Of a DNA stretch of 64,000 nucleotides, positions 58,640 to 64,000 are shown one piece after another. The notes beneath the pieces were generated by a model. It worked only from the letters and a program-made list of their open reading frames with translations. It made no database searches and was not told the DNA's origin. Origin of the DNA: Burkholderia pseudomultivorans (GTDB lineage Bacteria; Pseudomonadota; Gammaproteobacteria; Burkholderiales; Burkholderiaceae); the NCBI RefSeq assembly GCF_001718415.1, contig NZ_CP013377.1, positions 2,931,709 through 2,995,708 of the forward strand, given 5' to 3'. The number at the start of each line of letters is the position of its first letter. Within the stretch, counting starts at the first letter, position 1. The translations under genes and the position numbers were made by a program.

Positions 58640-59251
58640 ATGGCAAGTTCCTCCGGATCGCGGCGCACGCCGGCCGGCGCCGCACCGCAACCCCCGGCCG
58701 CGACGCCGCCGCGTGTCGGCGAGCAGATCCAGCGGCTGCGCAACGAACGCCGGCTCACGCTCGACGACCTGTCGCGCGCGGCCGGCGTATCGAAGTCGAT
58801 GCTCTCCGAGATCGAGCGCGACAAGGCCAACCCGACGATTGCCGTCGCATGGCGGCTGACGAACGCGCTCGGCATCACGCTCGACGAACTGTTCTCGCAG
58901 CCGAAGGCGGCGGAAACGATCCGCGTGGACGGCCCGCACGACATTCCGACGCTCGCCGGCCACGACGGCCAGTATCAGCTGCGCGTGTGGGGCCCGATCG
59001 ACCTCGCCGGCCGGTTCGAGTGGTACGAGCTGACGCTGCCCGGCGGCGGCGCGCTCGTGTCGAACGCACACGAACCCGGCACGCGCGAACACCTGACCGT
59101 CCTGCAGGGCGCGATGGAGGTCGAGGCCGCAGCGGCAAGCCGGCGCCTGAAAGCCGGCGACACCGCGCGCTACCCGGCCGACGCGCCGCACGCGATCCGC
59201 AACCCCGGCAAGGCCGAAGCGCGGGCACTGCTGATCGTGATCCATCGCTGA
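58640..59251 (+). CDS. XRE family regulator with C-terminal cupin
   Basis: 203 residues. HTH_3 at about 28-85 (IQRLRNERRLTLDDLSRAAGVSKSMLSEIERDKANPTIAVAWRL), cupin sensor at about 125-200 (GGALVSNAHEPGTREHLTVLQGAMEVEA, DAPHAIRN). Divergent from kbl-tdh, so it most likely regulates threonine/glycine catabolism. The gap holds AT-rich sequence with TTCCGAAC and TACCGAAC half sites (58594-58618). Confidence 0.88.
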   Translation: MASSSGSRRTPAGAAPQPPAATPPRVGEQIQRLRNERRLTLDDLSRAAGVSKSMLSEIERDKANPTIAVAWRLTNALGITLDELFSQPKAAETIRVDGPHDIPTLAGHDGQYQLRVWGPIDLAGRFEWYELTLPGGGALVSNAHEPGTREHLTVLQGAMEVEAAAASRRLKAGDTARYPADAPHAIRNPGKAEARALLIVIHR

Positions 59252-59290
59252 CGACGCGTACAGTCGTCCCAACGGCCAGTTGCATGAAAC

Positions 59291-59310
59291 ACTGTATGTT
59301 TGTACAGTAT
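59291..59310 (+). promoter_or_regulatory. LexA/SOS box
   Basis: ACTGTATGTTTGTACAGTAT contains CTGT-N8-ACAG (59292-59307) with an A/T-rich N8 and flanking A..T, matching the proteobacterial LexA consensus. It is 74 bp before the next ATG. Confidence 0.65.
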
Positions 59311-59380
59311 ACGGACATTCCGCCATGCATGGCCGGAGCCGGCGCACCGAGGCGCCCGCGCCGGCCGACAGGAGCCTGCG

Positions 59381-59752
59381 ATGACAGAAGAACAAGATTT
59401 GGCCGCGCTCAGCTTCAAGGCTGCGGCGCATGATCTCGAGCACATCGTCCGCCATATTGCCGGGCGCTACATCCGCCAGCGCGTGCCGCTGACATGGCGG
59501 CTGCTGCACGCGATCGAAGCCGAGGCGCTCGCCGATCTCGGCTTTGCGAGCCGCCACGACGCCGGCATGCGTCAGCTGTTCGAACGGCCGTCGGACATGA
59601 CGTTTCCCGAGACGGACGATCCGATCGACTTCGGCCGGTCGAACGCGCTGCCGGCAGTGTTTTCGTTCGCCGTGCTCGCCTACGAAGCCGCCGCGCACGA
59701 CACGCCGCCGCGCGTACGCACCCATCGGCCGTCCAAGGCCTGGGGCGACTGA
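59381..59752 (+). CDS. Hypothetical protein, possibly SOS-controlled
   Basis: 123 residues from ATG at 59381 (GGAGCCTGCG upstream). Mainly helical, soluble, N-terminus acidic, C-terminus basic. I do not recognise a domain. ALSFKAAAHDLEHIVRHIAGRYI could form an amphipathic helix. A LexA-type box lies upstream and a recombinase-fold gene 89 bp downstream on the same strand. A link to DNA repair or origin control is only suggested by context. Confidence 0.6.
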   Translation: MTEEQDLAALSFKAAAHDLEHIVRHIAGRYIRQRVPLTWRLLHAIEAEALADLGFASRHDAGMRQLFERPSDMTFPETDDPIDFGRSNALPAVFSFAVLAYEAAAHDTPPRVRTHRPSKAWGD

Positions 59753-59841
59753 GCTCCGCCCGGGCCGACGGCCCGCCCGATTCGCACTCACCGGATGTTG
59801 CGGAACCCGCTACCATATACGCAACTAACGGAATAAATCAC

Positions 59842-60855
59842 ATGTCCCTTCCTTCACCTGCCGCACCGTCCGTACGCCCGGAAGAAAAGGATCTGTTCGA
59901 CCGAAGCGCATCCGACTGGATTGTCTCGCCCGAAGCCGCATTCGACGCATGGCTGGCCATACAGGACTATCGCCGCTCGTCGGCCGACGTCTATCGCGCG
60001 CAATGGGGCGCGTTTCTCACGTGGTTGCGTGCGCGCCAGAAAAACCTGGCCACCGTCGATACCGCATCGATCGCCGATTTCGTCGGCGAACTGCCGATCA
60101 AGAAAACGCAGCGCATGCGCTATTTGCGGCTGATCGAGCGGGTGCTCGATCACATTCGCCGCACCGAGTTCGCGTCGACCAACCCGGCCCGCTTCATTGC
60201 TCAGGATGGCGAAGCGACCTGGCGCAAGGCGCGCGACAACGAACCGACCGGTTTCCTGACGCCGGCCGAGCGCGCCAAACTGCTCTCCTATCTGTTTTCA
60301 CCGATCGGCGTGTCGGGCGCCGCATACTGGAAAGAACGCCGCGACCGCGCGCTCGTGGCCGCGTTTCTCGGTGCCGGGATCAAGACAGGCGAAGCAAGGG
60401 GGCTTACGATTAGTTGCATCAATACCAGCGGCACCTCGCTGCAGATCCCGTCGACGCACCCCGACTTCACGCGCGAAGCGCATCTGGCGTCGTTCGCGAT
60501 CGCCTTGTTCGACGCGTGGCTGTCGGAACGCAGGCGGCAGGAGATTCCCGGCGACCTGGTGTTTCCGGCGGCGCATACCGGGCGGCCGATGCACAAGGCG
60601 ACGATGCTGCGCGCCATCGACGCCATCGTCGAGTCGGCCGGGCTTTCATCGTCACGCACGGCCCGCACGAGCCCGCAGACGCTGCGCAATACCTACGCGG
60701 CCGAACTGTTCGAAAACGACGTGCCGCCCGAGCGGGTCGGCAAATGGCTCGGTTTCATGAAGCCAATCTCGTCGAACCGCCTGCACCGCGCATGGAAAAA
60801 CTGGCGGGACGATCTGATCGAAGGTGACGCAGCCGACAAGGACGAAACTCACTGA
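59842..60855 (+). CDS. Tyrosine-recombinase-fold protein lacking catalytic residues
   Basis: 337 residues from ATG at 59842. N-terminal SAM-like/core-binding domain at about 30-110 (AFDAWLAIQDYRRSSADVYRAQWG-like). Catalytic-domain fold at about 135-320. Aligned to XerD, the Arg I position is K181 (GAGIKTGE), the box II His is Q279 and Arg II is R282 (SPQTLRN), the third His is F305 (WLGF), and the nucleophilic Tyr is L314. Only Arg II survives, so strand cleavage is not expected. It may be a DNA-binding factor for the neighbouring repeats. The frame is open upstream, without similarity. Confidence 0.85.
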   Translation: MSLPSPAAPSVRPEEKDLFDRSASDWIVSPEAAFDAWLAIQDYRRSSADVYRAQWGAFLTWLRARQKNLATVDTASIADFVGELPIKKTQRMRYLRLIERVLDHIRRTEFASTNPARFIAQDGEATWRKARDNEPTGFLTPAERAKLLSYLFSPIGVSGAAYWKERRDRALVAAFLGAGIKTGEARGLTISCINTSGTSLQIPSTHPDFTREAHLASFAIALFDAWLSERRRQEIPGDLVFPAAHTGRPMHKATMLRAIDAIVESAGLSSSRTARTSPQTLRNTYAAELFENDVPPERVGKWLGFMKPISSNRLHRAWKNWRDDLIEGDAADKDETH

Positions 60856-60864
60856 TTCCACGCT

Positions 60865-60896
60865 GGCCGCTCACGCGACACGATCCGTGAGCGGCC
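60865..60896. terminator. Strong hairpin between convergent recombinase-like and kfrA genes
   Basis: GGCCGCTCACG (60865-60875) and CGTGAGCGGCC (60886-60896): perfect 11-bp stem, 10-nt loop, short T-rich tail. Placed right after the recombinase-like stop; may act on both strands. Confidence 0.65.
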
Positions 60897-60925
60897 TTGT
60901 GTCGTGCGGCCTCACCGTTACACAG

Positions 60926-60970
60926 CTCCCGAAAAACCTCACCTCAAGCCTCCCGGACCCTCTCACCTGT
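60926..60970 (-). repeat. Two outlying iteron-like repeats near kfrA 3' end
   Basis: On the - strand: AGGTGAGGTTTTTCGGGAG (60944-60926), a perfect consensus match, and ACAGGTGAGAGGGTCCGGGA plus G (60970-60950), a weaker one. Starts about 24 bp apart. Confidence 0.75.
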
Positions 60971-60993
60971 GCACGCCTGCAGCGCGCCGGCGC

Positions 60994-62175
60994 TCATTGA
61001 CGCGCAAAACGGGCGATCGCCTCGAATCGGGACGGCCACGCGCCCGATGCATGCTCGCACTCGGGGCAGGACACTTCGAAGCCGTCTTCGTTATGCGACA
61101 GCTCCGGTTCACCGTCGCAATGCGGGCACTGGCTCGGCACCGGCACTTCGTGGTCCAGCGCGGTGCCGATCGCGGAAAAGGCGTCGGCATCCAGTTGACC
61201 CGCATCGGCGAGTCGCCGGATCAGCGCGGCGATTTGCGGATTCATGCCGCCGCTCGCGCGCAGTGCGTTCGCGTCGCGCGTGGCACGCTCCAGCTCGTCG
61301 CTCTGGCTGCGCAACTGCTCTTCGAGCCGGTCGGCACGCGCCTTGGCCGCACTCAGTTGCTGAAGAAAATCGAATTCCTTGCGCTGTACGTCCCGCAAGC
61401 CGCTCTGATAGGTCGATGCCATGCTGCGCAGCGAGTCCAGTTCGACGAGCATCGGCTTGACGCGCCGTTCGGCTTCGGCCACGGCGTCCTTGATCTGCTG
61501 TGCATAGTGCTCGGTACGCTGCTGCAATTCGGCTTGCAGCAGGTCGATGCGGTCGCGCAACGCCGCGTTCTGCGTCTGCTCGGCGTCGATTCGGCCGGCC
61601 GCGGCAGCCAGTTCCTTTTCCAGCCGGGCGACAGTGGTGAGCAGCGTCGCTTCGTTTGCCGAACCGTGCGTCGTCTGTGAAGCAAGCTGGACCTCGAGCT
61701 CCGTCACGCGCGCCTGCAGCTGCTCATTTCGCGCTTCGCTGCGCCCCAGGGCTGCTTCGAGCGTTTCCTGGCGTACGCTGGCGTCGCGCAGCCGTTGCTC
61801 CGCGTCGGCCACATTGGCGCGAACCTGTTCGCGGTCGGCGTCGAGGCTGTCCCGTGCGGCTTTCAGTGCTTCCTCGTACAGCGCCCCCAGCAGCGCGCCG
61901 GCTTTTTCCTCGACCGCCTTCGGGATCGCCGCGCCGTCGAGCCTGACTTTCGACGCGGAGCGGATACGCTCCCAGAAGTGGTCGATGTCTTTCGGGATAT
62001 CGCTGGCACTGCCGGTCTGGGTCAGATCGCGGACATTCGCCGCGGATGGCCGAATGCCAAGATCGAAGAACAGCCGCTTGCATGCGTGCAGCGACAATTC
62101 CTGCCGGCGCGCACCGGTGGCGCGCAGCGATTCCAGTTCGTCCCGAATGACTTGACGCATTTCGTCCAGGGTCAT
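60994..62175 (-). CDS. kfrA: KfrA-like coiled-coil DNA-binding protein with zinc ribbon
   Basis: 393 residues from ATG at 62175 (MTLDEMRQVIRDELESL); the frame is open 52 codons further, through its own operator. KfrA_N DNA-binding domain at about 1-115. A long Ala/Glu/Arg heptad-rich coiled coil runs about 115-330. A C-terminal zinc ribbon has C350, C353, C370 and C373 (CPHC, CPEC). Plasmid KfrA proteins bind their own promoter and help organise plasmid segregation. The zinc ribbon is not part of the classic RK2 KfrA and could add DNA or protein contacts. Confidence 0.85.
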   Translation of the reverse strand: MTLDEMRQVIRDELESLRATGARRQELSLHACKRLFFDLGIRPSAANVRDLTQTGSASDIPKDIDHFWERIRSASKVRLDGAAIPKAVEEKAGALLGALYEEALKAARDSLDADREQVRANVADAEQRLRDASVRQETLEAALGRSEARNEQLQARVTELEVQLASQTTHGSANEATLLTTVARLEKELAAAAGRIDAEQTQNAALRDRIDLLQAELQQRTEHYAQQIKDAVAEAERRVKPMLVELDSLRSMASTYQSGLRDVQRKEFDFLQQLSAAKARADRLEEQLRSQSDELERATRDANALRASGGMNPQIAALIRRLADAGQLDADAFSAIGTALDHEVPVPSQCPHCDGEPELSHNEDGFEVSCPECEHASGAWPSRFEAIARFARQ

Positions 62176-62214
62176 GACAGCGCTCACAGACGTTGAAATG
62201 TTGCAATCATAACG

Positions 62215-62240
62215 AAACACGTATCTCTTGATACTTGTTT
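62215..62240. promoter_or_regulatory. Probable KfrA operator
   Basis: Arms AAACACGTATC (62215-62225) and GATACTTGTTT (62230-62240) are inverse with one mismatch in 11 and a 4-bp spacer, 40 bp before the kfrA ATG. Good candidate for autoregulation. Confidence 0.6.
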
Positions 62241-62322
62241 TCGCGATGCGTTGCGAATTTGCGTCATCAGTCACAGAAAGCGGCCCTGAGCGGTCATCGC
62301 TTCGATCCTGGCCAAAGATTCC

Positions 62323-62405
62323 GTGAAACAAAGCGAAGAAAACAACGCAAACCTTTGTCGTGAAACGGTTTTCGAGCGTACCCCGAAATTTCGCATTTGT
62401 TTCAC
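62323..62405. repeat. 10-bp inverted repeat GTGAAACAAA / TTTGTTTCAC
   Basis: GTGAAACAAA at 62323-62332 and TTTGTTTCAC at 62396-62405, perfect, 63 bp apart. A further GTGAAAC is at 62360. The heptamer equals a half of the chromosomal parS palindrome, but no full parS is formed. Confidence 0.5.
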
Positions 62406-62452
62406 ATGACGCCCGATGTGCTCGCCGGTGGGTGTTCAGGGGTTGGGGTCTC

Positions 62453-62568
62453 TGTGGAAAACTCTTCAGCGGAAGTCTTGAGAGTATTAGAAGTAAACAC
62501 CCTTGAACCCTTAGTTAAAAACGTTAACGCCACGGCACAGCCTTATGTAACAAGGCTTTCCGGCCGAC
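62453..62568. other. A/T-rich stretch, possible unwinding element
   Basis: Most A/T-rich segment near the array, with GTTAAAAACGTTAAC around 62515-62529, a dyad AGCCTT-N7-AAGGCT at 62539-62557, and TGTGGAAAA (62453-62461), two mismatches from a DnaA box. It directly precedes the phased repeats, as in iteron origins. Inference only. Confidence 0.4.
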
Positions 62569-62722
62569 AAGGTGAAGTTTTACGGGAGCCAAGGTGACCT
62601 TCTGCGGGAGCCGACGTGATGGGGTTCGGGGAGCTGCGTGAGCCGTTGCAGGAAAGGTCGTGAGCGGATTCGGGATCACAGTGAAACACGCGATTTTCCA
62701 AAGGTGAGGTTTTTCGGGGACT
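62569..62722 (+). repeat. Phased 22-bp iteron block
   Basis: GGTGA-type starts fall at 62571, 62593, 62615, 62637, 62659, about 62680-62681 and 62703, i.e. every 22 bp. Copies 1, 2 and 7 are close to consensus (GGTGAGGTTTTTCGGGGA at 62703); copies 3-6 are degenerate but keep CGTGAG or similar and often CGGG. Two helical turns per copy would line up bound initiators on one face. Confidence 0.75.
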
Positions 62723-62752
62723 CACAGCCGCGGAACCCGCGCCATCACGGCA

Positions 62753-62774
62753 TGCACAGTTTTCTGCCTGTGCA
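62753..62774. repeat. TGCACAG inverted pair inside the array
   Basis: TGCACAG (62753-62759) and CTGTGCA (62768-62774), perfect. Further TGCACAG or close variants occur at 62911, 63572, 63664 and 63789, so a second short motif is interspersed with the iterons. Confidence 0.5.
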
Positions 62775-62780
62775 GACACA

Positions 62781-63942
62781 GGTGAGAACTTGCAGGACCT
62801 GCTTCGACCCCCGATTCTGCCTATCTTTTGGGCAATTTTCGCGAAAGGTGAGATTTCACGGGACTCCGAGACGATTTGCTGTGAGGATTTCCGGGAAACG
62901 ACCGCCATTTTGCACAGCAAAAAGCACATTCGGGGCCTGTGAGTGCCGAAAGGTGAGGTTTTTCGGGAGGGAAATCGCGGGATTCCGGCCCGGATCGGCT
63001 TGAGGTGAGCTTTTTCGGGGTATGGATCACAGGCCGCCAGTAGAGGTCACAGGTGAGAATTTACGGGACATGGATTTGCCCAAATTTTGATCAAAGGTGA
63101 GGCTTTTCGGGAGCCGGGCACAGTCGAAATCGCCGAAAAGCCCGCCAGGACTGGCGAAAATATCCGATTTGCTGTGCCAGTTTTTGCCACAGGTGAGCCT
63201 TTTCGGGATGCGTCACAGGGGTTTGCGAGGGCAGGCCGCTGTCGAAAGGTGAGGGTTTTCGGGGGATGGCCGTGGCGCACAGCAGCATCCCACGACTGTG
63301 CGTAAGTATCGGATGCGATTGGGATTTTTGAAACCGGGAAGGTTACGGTGAGAGTTTTCGGGAGACGTCGCGATGTCCGCTGCTGCGTCGCTTCGTTCAT
63401 TAAGGTGAGCATTTTCGGGAGGCCGGAATGGCGGATTCCGCCTGTGTCGGGCGTTTGTCGGGAGACCGCCCACAGGCGTCCGACAGGCATGAGGTGAGAA
63501 TTTTCGGGACCCGACGCCATTTGTGCGCTGTACAATGCGCGCCCAGCCTGCCGCTATCGCCCGGTTCTGCTGCACAGGGCGTCTCGCCGACGCATCTTTT
63601 CCGGTTCGAAAGACTGTGAGTCGTGCCCGGTCAGCCGCGCCTGTACATGCATACAGGCCGTTTTGCACAGGGCGGCGACCCGCTGTGAGGTGCGCGGACG
63701 ATCGGATGGTCGACTCACGATTCGGCAGTCGCAAAATTACGACAAATCGATAGGTGAGCCGATACGGGAGCAGATTCCGCACGTGTCATGCACAGCGGAA
63801 ATTCTGTGAATCGGCGCATCCCGCGACATGTCTGGAAGAGCCTCAAACGCTGCAATTCCGGACCGGTGAGGGTTTTCGGGAGCCGTTGGGGTGAGTGCCG
63901 ATTTGCAGGCGCACTTCACCGGCTATGGTGAGCATGTCGTTC
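62781..63942 (+). repeat. Dispersed iteron array, all in + orientation
   Basis: GGTGAG-N2-TTTTCGGGA copies start at 62781 (weak), 62847, 62952, 63004, 63052, 63096, 63192, 63248, 63347, 63404, 63493, 63753, 63865, 63890 (weak) and 63927 (weak). At least nine match all fixed positions or all but one. Spacing is irregular (44 to 260 bp), some multiples of 22. The two N positions differ in almost every copy. No protein gene fits between them; typical for a replication origin or copy-control locus. Confidence 0.85.
63641..63656. promoter_or_regulatory. LexA-type box inside the repeat array
   Basis: CTGTACATGCATACAG fits CTGT-N8-ACAG, within CCTG..CAGG. It lies in the 260-bp gap between iterons at 63493 and 63753. 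The N8 is less A/T-rich than the box at 59292. Confidence 0.45.
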
Positions 63943-64000
63943 TGGACGCACATCACCACAGGCGCTATCCTTCCGGGAAACTTCTCCTCCGACCCGACGC
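63943..64000. other. Window end, no feature seen
   Basis: 58 bp without a recognisable gene start. The replication initiator and partition genes expected next to such an array must lie beyond the window. Confidence 0.3.

Noticed and set aside
62396..62411. TGTTTCACATGACGCC as a parS site
   Set aside because: Only one arm of the palindrome is intact; the other has several mismatches.
62453..62461. TGTGGAAAA as a DnaA box
   Set aside because: Two mismatches from TGTGGATAA and no cluster of further boxes; kept only as a remark.
62397..63919. Several 60-190-codon frames within the repeat array
   Set aside because: Their translations contain the repeats themselves in different phases, with no start signals or domains; they arise from lack of stops in GC-rich DNA.

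Overview
The window has the very high G+C, strong GC-ending codon bias and gene content (several OmpC-type porins, many MFS carriers, LysR/AraC/IclR regulators, mhp-type aromatic catabolism, ArgP/ArgO, YqjI/YqjH, Kbl/Tdh) of a Burkholderia, most likely of the cepacia complex. The last 2 kb hold a dense array of short directly oriented repeats next to a KfrA-like gene and a recombinase-fold gene. This suggests the outer flank of the replication origin of a secondary chromosome or megaplasmid. The replicon assignment is an inference: no repA, parA or parB lies inside the window.

Layout. 1-4.4 kb: tail of a universal stress protein, an FNR-type oxygen sensor, the divergent argP/argO pair and an aldo/keto reductase. 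4.7-16 kb: a catabolic island with two AraC regulators, a GMC oxidoreductase, and a + strand run of a dihydroxyacetophenone-dioxygenase-like cupin, MFS carrier, zinc alcohol dehydrogenase, SDR, porin, DUF1329 protein and SnoaL-like protein. 16-24.4 kb: a porin and a complete meta-cleavage operon on the - strand (flavin hydroxylase, ring-cleavage dioxygenase, hydrolase, hydratase, acetaldehyde dehydrogenase, aldolase), with a divergent TetR gene and two operator-like palindromes. 24.8-26 kb: glyA. 26.3-32.7 kb: a patch visibly richer in A/T with a GT32-like glycosyltransferase, unknown and cysteine-hydrolase genes, two small cupins and an orphan PAS-rich histidine kinase.

32.8-43.9 kb: ten tightly packed - strand genes, apparently one operon divergent from an IclR regulator. 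They encode an RraA-type aldolase, a 2-hydroxyacid dehydrogenase, an SMP-30 lactonase, four MFS carriers, a porin and two amidohydrolases. The last gene is broken by a 7-bp tandem duplication. 45-47.6 kb: yqjI/yqjH metal module, a one-TM protein and a PAP2 phosphatase. 48-51.7 kb: acetoacetate decarboxylase, 3-hydroxybutyrate dehydrogenase and a patatin-like lipase. 51.8-58.5 kb: dmlR/dmlA, DUF1348 with TetR, and kbl-tdh with a divergent XRE-cupin regulator.

58.6-64 kb: a small unknown gene behind a LexA-type box, a tyrosine-recombinase-fold protein that has lost nearly all catalytic residues, a KfrA-like coiled-coil protein with its own dyad operator, and the repeat array. The repeat core is GGTGAG-N2-TTTTCGGGA. 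More than 20 copies lie at 62.57-63.95 kb, all on the + strand. At least eight further copies lie in intergenic gaps out to 47.8 kb, all in the opposite orientation. This polarised constellation, with the dead recombinase and KfrA, is the most interesting signal in the window.
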